Shown: in pieces, positions 7,895 through 16,568 of the stretch
Position numbering within the stretch: position 1 is the stretch's first letter
Layout of the letters: every line of letters begins with the position of its first letter
Assembly: GCF_001907675.1 (NCBI RefSeq)
Contig: NZ_MPNT01000035.1
Coordinates: 1 to 56,447, forward strand
Direction of reading: 5' to 3'
Source: Mycobacterium paraffinicum
GTDB lineage: Bacteria > Actinomycetota > Actinomycetes > Mycobacteriales > Mycobacteriaceae
Length of the DNA stretch: 56,447 nt
The notes under the pieces: generated by a model
What the model was told of the DNA's origin: nothing
Database searches by the model: none
Seen by the model: only the letters and a program-made list of their open reading frames with translations
Made by a program: the position numbers and the translations under genes

Positions 7895-8746
7895 TCAGGC
7901 GCCCTCGAACGTGTTGGGATCCGGGCGCAGCCGGGTGCCGTCGTTGAGCCCGTTGATCGCGTCCATGTGCTCGGCGGCCAACTCGAAGTCGAACACGTCG
8001 AGGTTGCCGGAGATGTGCTCCGGGTTGGCCGACCGGAAGACCACCGCGTTGCCCAACTGCAGGTTCCACCGGAGCAACACCTGAGCCGGCGTCTTGCCGT
8101 ATTCGCCGGCGACCGAGGTCACCGTCGGGTTGTCCGTCAGCTTGCCGAGCGCCAGCGGCGTATAGGCCTGGGTGACGACGTTGTGCTCCGCGTTGGTCTT
8201 GCGTACGTCGGCCTGGTTGAGCAGCGGGTGCAGTTCGACCTGGTTGACCGCCGGGGTGACGAAGGTCAGGTCGATGACATCGGTGACATGCTGCTCGGTG
8301 AAGTTCGAAACGCCGATCGAGCGCGCGAGCCCGTTTCCGCGGCATTGGATCAGGCCGCCGAAGGAGTTCACGTACTCACCGCGCGACGGCACGGGCCAGT
8401 GGATCAGGTAGAGGTCGACGTAATCCAGGCCGAGCCGCTCCAGGCTTTCCTTGCAGGCCTCCTCGGACCGGAGGAACCCGTGGTCGGCGGCGGCCAGCTT
8501 GGTGGTGACGAAGAGCTCGGCCCGCGGGATCCCGGAGGCCGCGATGGCGCGGCCGACTGCGGCCTCGTTGCCGTAGGCCGAGGCGGTGTCGATCAGCCGG
8601 CAGCCCATCTCCAGCGCCGCGGAGACCGCGCGTTCCGTCTCGTCCTCGGACAAGTCGGCGACACCCAAGCCCAGCACCGGCATCGTGTTTTCGTCATTAA
8701 GAGCTATCGAGGGCACGGCAGCGCCCGACTCGCCAGCCAATGTCAT
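7895..8746 (-). CDS. Aldo/keto reductase
   Basis: A 283-residue (beta/alpha)8 NADPH-dependent reductase, orthologous by order and sequence pattern to Rv2971. The catalytic tetrad is intact: Asp53, Tyr58, Lys83 and His116 (LIHWP). IGVSNF and the [12 protein letters not shown] motif are present. The family reduces dicarbonyls and small aldehydes; M. tuberculosis Rv2971 is reported as essential. ATG at 8746. It reads toward the HNH-like gene and away from the lipN-like gene. Confidence 0.93.
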   Translation of the reverse strand: MTLAGESGAAVPSIALNDENTMPVLGLGVADLSEDETERAVSAALEMGCRLIDTASAYGNEAAVGRAIAASGIPRAELFVTTKLAAADHGFLRSEEACKESLERLGLDYVDLYLIHWPVPSRGEYVNSFGGLIQCRGNGLARSIGVSNFTEQHVTDVIDLTFVTPAVNQVELHPLLNQADVRKTNAEHNVVTQAYTPLALGKLTDNPTVTSVAGEYGKTPAQVLLRWNLQLGNAVVFRSANPEHISGNLDVFDFELAAEHMDAINGLNDGTRLRPDPNTFEGA

Positions 8747-9183
8747 TCACCTGCCTGTGGAATTGAAGGTTCGTGGGCCCAACCGGGCGCCGTCATCGAG
8801 CGAGGAGATCGACGCCATTCCATCGGCGCCGAATTCGAGGCGCTGAGTTCGAAATGGAACACGTCGGAGCTGCTCGCAATCCGTGAGGGGGTTACCGGTT
8901 TGGGGATCACGATATTACCGAGCTGGAAAATACCACCTCAGCAACACCGGGCCGGGGGCGGTGATTCGGAACCCGGTCTTCTTTTTGGGATATTCGTCAC
9001 CACGTAGAGTTGGTCGCACGGCACACCGGGGGGCCACCCGCCCAGCCCGTACCGGACGCGCAGCGCGGCACCGACCGCACCTGCTCGGTGGCCGCCGAAG
9101 ACCGGAAGAGTCCGAGACGAGGGCGCGGAACGAGCAACCGTCCGTCGTCGAGCGTCGCCACGTTGGATGCACAGGGAGTGCCC
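8747..9183. other. 437-base gap between divergent genes
   Basis: The gap must hold the promoters of the aldo/keto reductase (left) and the lipN-like esterase (right). Apart from a possible LysR-type remnant (8805-8935) no gene is supported. AT content rises around 8900-9000. No clear operator was found. Confidence 0.6.
8805..8935 (+). pseudogene. Possible remnant of a LysR-type regulator effector domain
   Basis: In the frame of 8828 the translation reads GAEFEAL, then NTSELLAIREGVTGLGITI and LPSW. The spacing of N-x-SELLAxxxG to GLGIxxLPSW is that seen in the ligand-binding domain of LysR-type regulators. It has no start, no DNA-binding domain, and the match ends right after LPSW. It is therefore a decayed fragment at most; a chance match is possible. 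Confidence 0.35.
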
Positions 9184-10299
9184 ATGACCAAGAGCGTGCC
9201 CGCGCCGGACCTGCATCTTGGCGTCAAACACGCGCCCATGCGCCTGACCAGCCGCATGCAGGGCGCGGTCTCCACGATCGGTGTCAAGGTCATTCCGTGG
9301 ATCCCGGCCCCGGCCAAGCGCGCGCTGTTCGGTGGCCGCTCGGTGACCATCGACGGCAACACGCTGGACGCCACGCTTCAGCTGATGCTCTCCGGGTTGC
9401 GCGCCGTCGGCATCGACGGCCTGGTGGTCGACGACGACGCAAGCGCGTCCCGCGCTCAGATGCGCCAGATGCTGCTGGAGCTGCCCGGGCCGCAGATCCA
9501 CGTCGACGTCCGTGACCTGTCCCTGCCCGGACCCGCGGGTGAGATCCCGGCCCGGCACTACCGGCCCCCCAACGGCGCGTCCGCACCCCTGCTGGTCTTC
9601 TACCACGGCGGTGGGTGGTCGATCGGCGACCTGGACTCCTACGACGCCCTGTGCCGGTTGACCTGCCGCGACGCCGGCATTCACGTGTTGTCCATCGACT
9701 ACCGGCTGGCCCCCGAGCATCCGGCCCCGGCCGCCGTCGAGGACGCCTACGCCGCCTTCAGGTGGGCATACGACCACGCCGGGGAACTCGGCGCCGCGCC
9801 CGGTCGCGTCGCGGTCGGCGGCGACAGCGCGGGCGGCAACCTGGCGGCCGTCGTCTGCCAACAGGCGCGCGACGAGGGCGCGCCCGCCCCAGTGCTGCAG
9901 TGGCTGATCTACCCGCGGACCGATTTCACCTCGCAGACCCGTTCCCTGGGCCTGTTCGCCCGCGGCTTCGTGCTGACCAAACGCGACATCGATTGGTTCG
10001 AGTCTCAGTACCTGCGCGGCTCGGGCGTCGACCGGGCCGACCCCCGGGTATCGCCACTGCTGGCCGAGTCGCTGGCCGGGCTGGCGCCGGCCCTGATCGC
10101 GGTCGCCGGGTTCGACCCGCTGCGCGACGAAGGGGAGAGCTACGCGGCGGCGCTGCGGGCCGCCGGGACGGCGGTCGATCTGCGGTGCATGGGGTCGCTG
10201 ACCCACGGCTTCATCAACTTGTTCCAGCTCGGCGGTGGCAGCGCCGCCGCGACCACGGAGCTGATCTCGGCTTTGCGGGCCCACCTGAGCCGGGTCTGA
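9184..10299 (+). CDS. lipN: HSL-family lipase/esterase (LipN-like)
   Basis: A 371-residue alpha/beta hydrolase of the hormone-sensitive lipase family, co-linear with Rv2970c (lipN). The oxyanion-hole motif HGGG starts at 141. The catalytic triad is Ser215 (GDSAGG), Asp311 (FDPLRDE) and His341 (LTHGF). It probably hydrolyses short-chain esters. ATG 9184 follows GGGA at a suitable distance; longer in-frame extensions have non-coding composition. The DsbA-like gene begins 74 bases after the stop. Confidence 0.92.
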   Translation: MTKSVPAPDLHLGVKHAPMRLTSRMQGAVSTIGVKVIPWIPAPAKRALFGGRSVTIDGNTLDATLQLMLSGLRAVGIDGLVVDDDASASRAQMRQMLLELPGPQIHVDVRDLSLPGPAGEIPARHYRPPNGASAPLLVFYHGGGWSIGDLDSYDALCRLTCRDAGIHVLSIDYRLAPEHPAPAAVEDAYAAFRWAYDHAGELGAAPGRVAVGGDSAGGNLAAVVCQQARDEGAPAPVLQWLIYPRTDFTSQTRSLGLFARGFVLTKRDIDWFESQYLRGSGVDRADPRVSPLLAESLAGLAPALIAVAGFDPLRDEGESYAAALRAAGTAVDLRCMGSLTHGFINLFQLGGGSAAATTELISALRAHLSRV

Positions 10300-10373
10300 T
10301 CTGTTGCGCGTTCGGCGCCGGTAATCTAGAGGCGCCCACGAAGACCACCCGATTACCGAAGGATCGCGCAACT

Positions 10374-11132
10374 GTGGCCGACAAATCCAAACCGCGCTTT
10401 GACATGAAGGCGGCCGACGGTAAATCGGGCCGACTCGTGCAGATCGGCGGGACCGCCGTCGTCGTCATCTTCCTGGTCGCGCTGGTCTCCTACATCGTGG
10501 TCACACACCACAAGAAGACCGCCGCCATCGGCGCCGGCGACACCGTGCGGGTGACGTCGAGCAAGCTGGTCACCCAGCCCGGGACCAGCAACCCCAAGGC
10601 CGTGGTCACCTTCTACGAGGACTTCCTCTGCCCGGCCTGCGGCAACTTCGAGCGGACCTTCGGGCCGACGGTGTCCAGGCTGATCGACGTCGGCGCCATC
10701 GCGGCCGACTACTCCATGGTGTCGATCCTCGACAACGCCAGGAACCAGAACTACTCGTCGCGGGCGGGCGCCGCGGCGCTCTGCGTGGCCGACGAGTCGC
10801 TCGACGCGTTCCGCCGGTTCCACACCGCGCTGTACACCACCGACCTGCAGCCCAGCGAGCGCGGCAGCAGCTTCCCGGACAACGCCCGGCTGATCGAGAT
10901 CGCCCGCGAGGCCGGCGCCGCGGGCAAGGTGCCCGACTGCATCAACAGCGGCAAGTACATCGCCAAGGTCACCGGCGAGGCTGCGGCCGCGAAGATCAAC
11001 GCCACGCCGACCATCAAGATCAACGGCGACGACTACGACCCGTCCACCCCCGACGCGCTGGTCGCCAAGGTCAAGAGCATCGTGGGCGACGTGCCCGGCA
11101 TCGACGGCGCCACCGCCCCTCCGGCCACCTGA
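10374..11132 (+). CDS. Membrane-anchored DsbA-like thiol oxidoreductase
   Basis: A 252-residue protein with one N-terminal transmembrane helix (about 25-43) and an extracytoplasmic thioredoxin-fold domain. The active site is Cys86-Pro-Ala-Cys89 (DFLCPACGNFE), with the cis-proline loop ATPTIKING near the C-terminus and a second Cys pair (ALCVAD, PDCINS) matching the structural disulfide of M. tuberculosis DsbA (Rv2969c). It introduces disulfides into exported proteins and is re-oxidised by the VKOR encoded next. GTG 10374 gives MADKSKPRFD, matching the tuberculosis N-terminus as I recall it. Confidence 0.94.
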   Translation: MADKSKPRFDMKAADGKSGRLVQIGGTAVVVIFLVALVSYIVVTHHKKTAAIGAGDTVRVTSSKLVTQPGTSNPKAVVTFYEDFLCPACGNFERTFGPTVSRLIDVGAIAADYSMVSILDNARNQNYSSRAGAAALCVADESLDAFRRFHTALYTTDLQPSERGSSFPDNARLIEIAREAGAAGKVPDCINSGKYIAKVTGEAAAAKINATPTIKINGDDYDPSTPDALVAKVKSIVGDVPGIDGATAPPAT

Positions 11133-11139
11133 TCGCCCG

Positions 11140-11763
11140 GTGTCGACCCAAACCGCCGATCTGACGGCGGAATCGCGTCAGCAAGCGCCCGTCCCGGCGC
11201 CCAGCGCGTGGTGGGTGCTGATCGCCGGCGTGATCGGCCTGGCCGCCTCGGCGACGCTGACGGTGGAGAAGATCGACCTGCTGCTCAACCCGGCGTACGT
11301 GCCGACGTGCAACTTCAACCCGGTCCTGTCGTGCGGCTCGGTGATGGTCACCCCGCAGGCATCGGTGCTGGGCTTCCCCAACCCGTTGCTCGGCCTGGTG
11401 GCCTTCACCGTGGTGGTCGTTACCGGGCTGCTGGCGATGGCGAAAGTGCCGTTACCGCAATGGTATTGGATCGGTTTGACGATCGGGCTGCTGCTCGGCG
11501 CGGTGTTCGTGCACTGGTTGATCTACGAGAGCCTGTACACGATCGGCGCGTTGTGCCCGTACTGCATGGTCGTCTGGGCGGCCACCGTCACGCTGCTGGT
11601 GGTCGTCGCGTCGATCGTGTGGCGTCCGGCGCTGCTGAGCCGGGGACGCGGTGTGGCGTGGGTGTTGTATCAGTGGCGGTGGTCCATCGTCGCGCTGTGG
11701 TTCACCACGGTGTTCCTCCTGATCATGGCCCGGTTCTGGGACTATTGGTCGACGCTCCTGTAA
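11140..11763 (+). CDS. Vitamin K epoxide reductase homologue (VKOR)
   Basis: A 207-residue, five-helix integral membrane protein. The four functional cysteines, Cys57 and Cys65 in the loop ([13 protein letters not shown]) and Cys139-Pro-Tyr-Cys142 next to the quinone site, are all present, together with W-x-Y-E-S-L. It transfers electrons from reduced DsbA to menaquinone, replacing DsbB in mycobacteria. GTG 11140 lies seven bases after the DsbA-like stop, so the pair is one unit. The next gene, rsmD, starts ten bases after; the pyruvate carboxylase gene that separates them in M. tuberculosis is absent. Confidence 0.95.
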   Translation: MSTQTADLTAESRQQAPVPAPSAWWVLIAGVIGLAASATLTVEKIDLLLNPAYVPTCNFNPVLSCGSVMVTPQASVLGFPNPLLGLVAFTVVVVTGLLAMAKVPLPQWYWIGLTIGLLLGAVFVHWLIYESLYTIGALCPYCMVVWAATVTLLVVVASIVWRPALLSRGRGVAWVLYQWRWSIVALWFTTVFLLIMARFWDYWSTLL

Positions 11764-11773
11764 GTGTTGGCGC

Positions 11774-12328
11774 GTGACCCGCATCATCGGCGGCGTGGCC
11801 GGCGGCCGGCGCATCGCCGTCCCGCCCCGCGGGACCAGGCCGACCACCGACCGCGTGCGTGAGTCGCTTTTCAACATCCTGACCGCGCGGGACGACCTGA
11901 GCGGCGCGGCGGTGCTGGATCTCTACGCCGGTTCGGGCGCACTGGGATTGGAGGCGCTGTCGCGGGGGGCCGCCTCGGCGCTGTTCGTGGAGTCCGACCC
12001 GCGCAGCGCGGCCGTCATCGCGCGCAACATCGACACCCTGGGGCTGGCCGGCGCGACGGTGCGCCGCGGTACGGTCGCCACCGTCCTGGCCGCCGGGACC
12101 GCGAATCCGATCGACGTCGTCCTCGCCGACCCGCCCTACGACGTCGCGGCCGCCGAGGTGGAGGCCGTCTTGGCGGCGTTGGTCACCCACGGCTGGGCGA
12201 AACCCGGAACCGTCGCGGTGGTGGAGCGCGCGGCGAGCGGCGCGCCGCTGACCTGGCCGGTCGGCTGGTCGGTGCGGCCGCCGCGCGTGTACGGCGACAC
12301 CCGGTTGGAGATGGCCGAGCGAGGGTGA
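11774..12328 (+). CDS. rsmD: 16S rRNA (guanine-966-N2)-methyltransferase RsmD
   Basis: A 184-residue class I SAM methyltransferase. [14 protein letters not shown] is the family N-terminus, [12 protein letters not shown] follows, the SAM loop is [19 protein letters not shown], and the catalytic DPPY is at 119-122. It methylates G966 of 16S rRNA in the small subunit. GTG 11774 is the only sensible start. It is followed by coaD across an interspersed repeat, the usual rsmD-coaD order in bacteria. Confidence 0.95.
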   Translation: MTRIIGGVAGGRRIAVPPRGTRPTTDRVRESLFNILTARDDLSGAAVLDLYAGSGALGLEALSRGAASALFVESDPRSAAVIARNIDTLGLAGATVRRGTVATVLAAGTANPIDVVLADPPYDVAAAEVEAVLAALVTHGWAKPGTVAVVERAASGAPLTWPVGWSVRPPRVYGDTRLEMAERG

Positions 12329-12338
12329 GGCCGGCGTG

Positions 12339-12344
12339 TAGCGT
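12339..12344 (+). promoter_or_regulatory. -10 element of a leaderless transcript before coaD
   Basis: TAGCGT ends eight bases before ATG 12353, a spacing that places the transcription start at or next to the A of the ATG, as in mycobacterial leaderless mRNAs. No -35 is obvious. Confidence 0.4.
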
Positions 12345-12352
12345 CTTCCGTC

Positions 12353-12409
12353 ATGGGCGCCGCTCCTCCTCATCACTGCGTTCTGCATCGTCGTCGGCGC
12401 GCGTCATGA
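12353..12409 (+). CDS. 18-residue mini-ORF overlapping the coaD start
   Basis: ATG 12353 opens a frame of 18 codons ([12 protein letters not shown], then RRRRAS) whose TGA (12407-12409) overlaps the coaD ATG (12406-12408) as ATGA. It begins just after a possible leaderless -10 and is made almost entirely of a MIRU-like repeat. It may couple translation into coaD. No protein function is expected, and it could be a fortuitous ORF. Confidence 0.35.
   Translation: MGAAPPHHCVLHRRRRAS
12355..12402 (-). repeat. MIRU-like interspersed repeat before coaD
   Basis: Read on the minus strand the segment contains GACGATGCAGAACGC followed by AGTGATGAGGAGGAGCGGCG. This is the core pattern I associate with mycobacterial interspersed repetitive units. 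A related sequence encodes the end of trmD (43271-43314). MIRUs are known to sit in operon junctions with their small ORFs overlapping the flanking start and stop codons, which is the case here. Confidence 0.55.
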
Positions 12410-12888
12410 GCGGCGCGGTGTGCCCGGGATCGTTTGACCCGGTGACGTTGGGCCACATCGACGTCTTCGAACGGGCGTCGGTCCAGTTCGACGAGGTGGT
12501 GGTGGCGATCCTGACCAACCCCGCGAAGAAGGGCATGTTCGATCTCGACGAGCGGATCGCCATGATCAACGAGTCGACGACCCATCTGCCCAACCTGCGC
12601 GTCGAGGCCGGGCAGGGTCTGGTGGTCGACTTCGTCAGGTCGCGGGGGATGACCGCCATCGTGAAGGGCCTGCGCACCGGCACCGACTTCGAGTACGAGC
12701 TACAGATGGCGCAGATGAACAAGCACATCGCCGGTGTCGACACCTTTTTCGTCGCGACGACGCCGCGGTATTCGTTTGTCTCGTCGTCGTTGGCCAAGGA
12801 GGTCGCGACGTTCGGCGGCGACGTGTCCGAGCTACTGCCGGAACCGGTCAACCGGCGACTGCGCGAAAAGCTCGCCGGCCGCCCTTAA
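12406..12888 (+). CDS. coaD: Phosphopantetheine adenylyltransferase
   Basis: A 160-residue enzyme that makes dephospho-CoA from 4'-phosphopantetheine and ATP, the penultimate and rate-controlling step of CoA synthesis. The nucleotidyltransferase signature is [10 protein letters not shown] (T14-x-G-H17), the substrate-binding region is [19 protein letters not shown], and [13 protein letters not shown] is the C-terminal ATP-binding segment. ATG 12406 overlaps the stop of an upstream mini-ORF. In M. tuberculosis purU follows; here the next gene is the convergent permease. Confidence 0.97.
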   Translation: MSGAVCPGSFDPVTLGHIDVFERASVQFDEVVVAILTNPAKKGMFDLDERIAMINESTTHLPNLRVEAGQGLVVDFVRSRGMTAIVKGLRTGTDFEYELQMAQMNKHIAGVDTFFVATTPRYSFVSSSLAKEVATFGGDVSELLPEPVNRRLREKLAGRP

Positions 12889-12998
12889 ATCGTTGCGCCG
12901 CAAGTCATCAGCGCGCGGCTATCTTTGCGACCGCGGCGCCTTGCCCCAGTTCTTCGGTCGGTTGGTGGTCGGGCTCGCGCGCAACGGATTTGGCACCG

Positions 12999-14159
12999 CT
13001 AGTGACACGCGTGTTCGTGCCCGCCGTCGGGCGAGCCGCCCATCATCCGCGCCATCGGAATTCCGCCCGTCATGACGAACCGGATGACCAGCATGGCCGC
13101 GACGGCGAGGAAGGCGATATTCAGCCAGGTCGTGTAGTTCCACGAAACCGCCGCTTCCATGACGGTGGCGTTGCGCTGCTTCGGAATGAGATGCGTTGCA
13201 CCGAAGATAATTTCGACCAGATAGCCGGCGGCGACCATCGCCGCGTAAAAGGTGCCCAGCAGCGTCAGCATCATCTTGGTGCCGTAGTACTTGCGGTAGA
13301 TATTGAGGATCGGCAGGATCAGCAGGTCGGCGTAGATGAACGCGATCACACCGCCGAAACTGATGCCTCCGTTCCACAGCACTGCGGCCAGCGGGACGTT
13401 GCCAATCGAGCAGACGAACGACACGATCGCCACGATCGGTCCCACGAGCGGGCCCCATATGGTCGACCAGGTCGGGTGGTCGGCGAAAAAGAAGACCTGC
13501 CAGAACTTTTCGGGCACCCACGCCGCGATGGCGCCCGCGATCAACAAGCCCAGCACCAGGTCGCGCAGAATCGCCAACCACTCCATCACGAACACGTGGG
13601 CGACGGAAGTGAAGCCCTCCCCGGAGAAGAGGCGCTGCGCGAACGAACCCTGCTTCTTGATGGACATGTCCATGGCGGCATGGCCTTCCATCGAGCCGGC
13701 GATCCCGCGGTCGGCCTGCTCACGGGCGGCATCGACGAGCCGCGAGCGCACGAACAGGCGGAACAGGACGGCGAGGACCACGATCATCAACGGGCCGCCG
13801 ACGAACTCCGCAGCAGTGAACTGCCAGCCCATCAGCAGCGCCAGGATGATGCCCAGTTCGACCACCAGGTTGGTGGAACCGATCTCGAACGCCATCGCGG
13901 CGGTGAAGTTGGCGCCCTTGCGCACGAGTGACCGGGCCAACGCCACCGCGGCGTACGAGCACGACGACGACGCCGCGCCGAGGCCGGCGGCCAGCGCCAG
14001 GGTTCGCGGCCGGTCGTCGCCCAGCAGCCCAACGATCGTCGAGCGCCGGACGACCGCCTGCACCACCGCCGAAAGGGCGAACCCCACGATCAAGGCCCAC
14101 AGAATTTCCCACGTCATCGATCCCGCCACCGCCAAGGCGTGTCCGATCGCTGATAGCAC
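12999..14159 (-). CDS. Permease (UPF0718/ArsP-like), probable copper-responsive
   Basis: A 386-residue polytopic membrane protein with two halves of four to five helices each. Each half holds a conserved Cys/Gly motif: ASSSCSYAAVALARSLVRKGA and SIGNVPLAAVLWNGG. The cytoplasmic linker (about 165-185) and the C-terminal tail GGHEHACH are histidine/methionine-rich, suggesting metal handling. It occupies the position of Rv2963, a member of the RicR copper regulon in M. tuberculosis. GTG 14159 has a strong upstream AAGGGGAGGA. A CsoR/RicR-like palindrome 42 bases upstream supports metal control. Substrate (metal or metalloid efflux) is inferred. Confidence 0.88.
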   Translation of the reverse strand: MLSAIGHALAVAGSMTWEILWALIVGFALSAVVQAVVRRSTIVGLLGDDRPRTLALAAGLGAASSSCSYAAVALARSLVRKGANFTAAMAFEIGSTNLVVELGIILALLMGWQFTAAEFVGGPLMIVVLAVLFRLFVRSRLVDAAREQADRGIAGSMEGHAAMDMSIKKQGSFAQRLFSGEGFTSVAHVFVMEWLAILRDLVLGLLIAGAIAAWVPEKFWQVFFFADHPTWSTIWGPLVGPIVAIVSFVCSIGNVPLAAVLWNGGISFGGVIAFIYADLLILPILNIYRKYYGTKMMLTLLGTFYAAMVAAGYLVEIIFGATHLIPKQRNATVMEAAVSWNYTTWLNIAFLAVAAMLVIRFVMTGGIPMARMMGGSPDGGHEHACH

Positions 14160-14200
14160 GAGTGCTCGATCCTCCCCTTCGGTGGTTCCCGGTCCAAACT

Positions 14201-14217
14201 ATACCCCGCAGGGGTAT
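14201..14217. promoter_or_regulatory. CsoR/RicR-type operator palindrome
   Basis: ATACCCCGCAGGGGTAT has perfect 7-bp arms (ATACCCC/GGGGTAT) around a three-base spacer. This is the classic form of operators for copper-sensing CsoR-family repressors (TACCC...GGGTA). It lies 42 bases upstream of the permease start. RicR is known to control the Rv2963 orthologue, so it is the likely regulator. Neither csoR nor ricR is in the window. Confidence 0.75.
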
Positions 14218-14470
14218 CCGTCAACGGCGCAAAGCGTCCTGGCCAGGGCGGGGGGCGGCCGCGATCCCTAGAATGGCCGCAGCAGGCGCCATCAACCTTG
14301 GCGGCGCGGACGGGCGTTTCGATGGGATCTACGCGGGACTGCGGCATCGCTGCGGGTGGAGTGGCGCTTCTCGTCGTCGACGAGGTCAAATGTCCGACAC
14401 ACCGGCCCGCCACCGCTGTCACAAAGGCAACACCAGGCACACTGGTAACAACAAGATTTTTGCAGACGCC
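14218..14470. other. Divergent gap upstream of sepIVA
   Basis: The whole gap between the permease and sepIVA starts is 325 bases. Beyond the copper operator it contains a GC-rich stretch with no gene (14220-14380) and then an AT-richer segment around 14400-14465 that probably carries the sepIVA promoter. No -10/-35 pair could be assigned with confidence. Confidence 0.4.
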
Positions 14471-14477
14471 AGGAGGA
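14471..14477 (+). promoter_or_regulatory. Ribosome binding site that fixes the sepIVA start
   Basis: AGGAGGA is only two bases before ATG 14479 but eight bases before GTG 14485. The spacing therefore favours GTG 14485, which also gives the N-terminus MYRVFEALDEL found in M. tuberculosis. Confidence 0.7.
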
Positions 14478-14484
14478 AATGGCC

Positions 14485-15222
14485 GTGTACCGAGTCTTTG
14501 AAGCGCTCGATGAATTGAGCGCCATCGTTGAAGAAGCGCGCGGCGTTCCGATGACGGCCGGCTGCGTGGTCCCCCGCGGTGACGTGCTGGAACTGATCGA
14601 CGACATCAAGGACGCGATCCCCGGAGAGCTGGACGACGCCCAGGATGTCCTCGACGCGCGTGACTCGATGCTGCAGGACGCCAAGTCGCACGCCGACTCC
14701 ATGGTGTCCTCGGCGACCACCGAATCCGAGTCGATGCTCAACCACGCCCGCGCGGAGGCGGACCGGCTGCTGTCCGACGCAAAAGCGCAGGCAGACCGCA
14801 TGGTAAGCGAGGCTCGCCAGCACAGCGAGCGGATGGTCGGTGAGGCTCGCGAGGAAGCGATGCGCATCGCCACGGCGGCGAAACGCGAGTACGAGGCCAG
14901 CGTCGGCCGTGCCCAGGCCGAGGCCGACCGGCTGCTGGAGAACGGCAACATCTCCTACGAGAAAGCCGTCCAAGAGGGCATCAAGGAGCAGCAGCGCCTG
15001 GTGTCGCAGAACAGCGTGGTGGAGGCGGCCAACGCCGAGGCCACTCGTCTCATCGACTCGGCGCACGCCGAGGCCGACCGGCTGCGCGGCGAGTGCGACA
15101 TCTACGTCGACAACAAGCTCGCCGAGTTCGAGGAGTTCCTCAACGGCACGCTGCGCTCCGTCGGGCGCGGACGTCACCAGCTGCGGACGGCGGCCGGCAC
15201 GCACGACTACGCGGTGCGCTAA
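14485..15222 (+). CDS. sepIVA: Septum-site protein SepIVA (DivIVA-domain coiled coil)
   Basis: A 245-residue almost fully helical protein. MYRVFEALDELSAIVEEARG is a DivIVA-like N-terminal membrane/septum-targeting segment; residues 50-215 are heptad-rich coiled coil with repeated DA-H-AD and EAxR-EA motifs; the C-terminus (GRGRHQLRTAAG) is basic. The orthologue Rv2927c is an essential divisome and cell-elongation factor. GTG 14485 was chosen from the ribosome binding site. In M. tuberculosis the large PDIM/PGL lipid locus lies between this gene and the permease region; here they are neighbours. Confidence 0.93.
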   Translation: MYRVFEALDELSAIVEEARGVPMTAGCVVPRGDVLELIDDIKDAIPGELDDAQDVLDARDSMLQDAKSHADSMVSSATTESESMLNHARAEADRLLSDAKAQADRMVSEARQHSERMVGEAREEAMRIATAAKREYEASVGRAQAEADRLLENGNISYEKAVQEGIKEQQRLVSQNSVVEAANAEATRLIDSAHAEADRLRGECDIYVDNKLAEFEEFLNGTLRSVGRGRHQLRTAAGTHDYAVR

Positions 15223-15279
15223 CCCCTGCGGGGCGGCCGTGCCCTGGCATTATGCGGCGCGCGCCGTAGGATTTCTCCT

Positions 15280-15858
15280 ATGACGCGGCAGCACAGCACC
15301 ACCTCCCAGCGCCGTCTGAACTCGCCGATGTCGATCGACATCACCAGGCTCGGGCGGCGCCCGGGCGCGATGGTGACCTTGCGGAAGACCGTGCCCAGCC
15401 CGTCGCGCATCGGGCTGGACATGATCGCGATCGCGCGGGACGCCCCGTTGGATCTGGACCTGCAGATTCAGTCCGTCTCCGAAGGCGTGTTGGTGACCGG
15501 GACGGTGGACGCGCCCACGGTCGGCGAATGCTCCCGGTGCCTGACGCCGGTCAACGGTCGGGTACAGGTCAGTCTGACCGAGTTGTTCGCCTATCCCGAC
15601 AGCACGACCGAGGCGACCACCGAGGAGGACGAGGTCGGTCACATCGTCGACGACACCATCGACCTCGAGCAGTCGATCGTCGACGCCGTAGGGCTGGAGC
15701 TGCCGTTCGCACCCCTGTGCACGCCCGACTGCCCGGGGCTGTGTCCCGAATGCGGGGTCGCCCTGGCGGCCGAGCCCGGCCATCGGCACGACCGCATCGA
15801 CCCGCGGTGGGCCAAGCTGGCCGGCATGTTTCCCGAGCCCGACGCGGGTGAGCAATGA
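15280..15858 (+). CDS. DUF177 (YceD) protein
   Basis: A 192-residue YceD/DUF177 family protein, Rv2926c in order. It has a beta-rich N-terminal half, CSRCL near the middle, and a C-terminal cluster with [13 protein letters not shown] that probably binds zinc. The family is needed for normal 23S rRNA accumulation or processing in plants and bacteria and usually neighbours rpmF or rnc. Its ATGA overlap with rnc (15855-15858) indicates translational coupling and supports an rRNA-processing role. Confidence 0.9.
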   Translation: MTRQHSTTSQRRLNSPMSIDITRLGRRPGAMVTLRKTVPSPSRIGLDMIAIARDAPLDLDLQIQSVSEGVLVTGTVDAPTVGECSRCLTPVNGRVQVSLTELFAYPDSTTEATTEEDEVGHIVDDTIDLEQSIVDAVGLELPFAPLCTPDCPGLCPECGVALAAEPGHRHDRIDPRWAKLAGMFPEPDAGEQ

Positions 15859-16568
15859 CGTCACGCCAGGATCTGCTCGATGCGCTCGGGGTCGAACTGC
15901 CCGACGAGCTGCTCACGCTGGCGTTGACGCATCGCAGCTATGCCTACGAGCACGGCGGCCTGCCCACCAACGAACGCCTCGAATTTCTCGGCGACGCCGT
16001 GCTGGGTCTGACCATCACCGACGAGCTCTACCACCGGCACCCCGACCGCTCCGAAGGTGACCTCGCCAAGCTGCGGGCCAGCGTCGTCAACACCCAGGCG
16101 CTGGCCGACGTCGCCCGCAAGCTGACCCCGGACGGCCTGGGCGTTCACCTGTTTCTCGGTCGCGGGGAAGCCAACACCGGTGGCGCCGACAAATCGAGCA
16201 TCCTCGCCGACGGGATGGAATCGCTGCTGGGCGCCATCTATCTGCAGCACGGGATCGACACCGCCCGCGAAGTGATCCTGCGACTGTTCGGCGGCTTGCT
16301 GGACGCGGCGCCGACGCTGGGCGCCGGGCTGGACTGGAAGACCAGCCTGCAGGAGCTGACCGCCGCCCGGGGCATGGGCGCGCCGTCCTACGTCGTCACC
16401 TCCACCGGCCCGGACCACGACAAGGAATTCACCGCGGTCGTCGTCGTGATGGACACCGAATACGGGTCCGGCGTGGGGCGCTCCAAGAAGGAGGCCGAGC
16501 AGAAGGCCGCGGCCGCCACCTGGAAAGCCCTCGAAGAGTTGGACACCGCCGGGAAGACGTCCGTCTGA
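15855..16568 (+). CDS. rnc: Ribonuclease III
   Basis: A 237-residue double-strand-specific endoribonuclease that matures 23S and 16S rRNA. The catalytic signature ERLEFLGDA is at 40-48. Acidic residues near [11 protein letters not shown] complete the two-metal site. A C-terminal dsRNA-binding domain (about 160-230) ends in [22 protein letters not shown] 15855 overlaps the DUF177 stop. A repeat block that stays open in one frame connects its stop to fpg. Confidence 0.97.
   Translation: MTSRQDLLDALGVELPDELLTLALTHRSYAYEHGGLPTNERLEFLGDAVLGLTITDELYHRHPDRSEGDLAKLRASVVNTQALADVARKLTPDGLGVHLFLGRGEANTGGADKSSILADGMESLLGAIYLQHGIDTAREVILRLFGGLLDAAPTLGAGLDWKTSLQELTAARGMGAPSYVVTSTGPDHDKEFTAVVVVMDTEYGSGVGRSKKEAEQKAAAATWKALEELDTAGKTSV

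Noticed and set aside
10303..10327. Promoter TTGCGC/TAATCT before the DsbA-like gene
   Set aside because: The spacing is only 13 bases, too short for a standard promoter.
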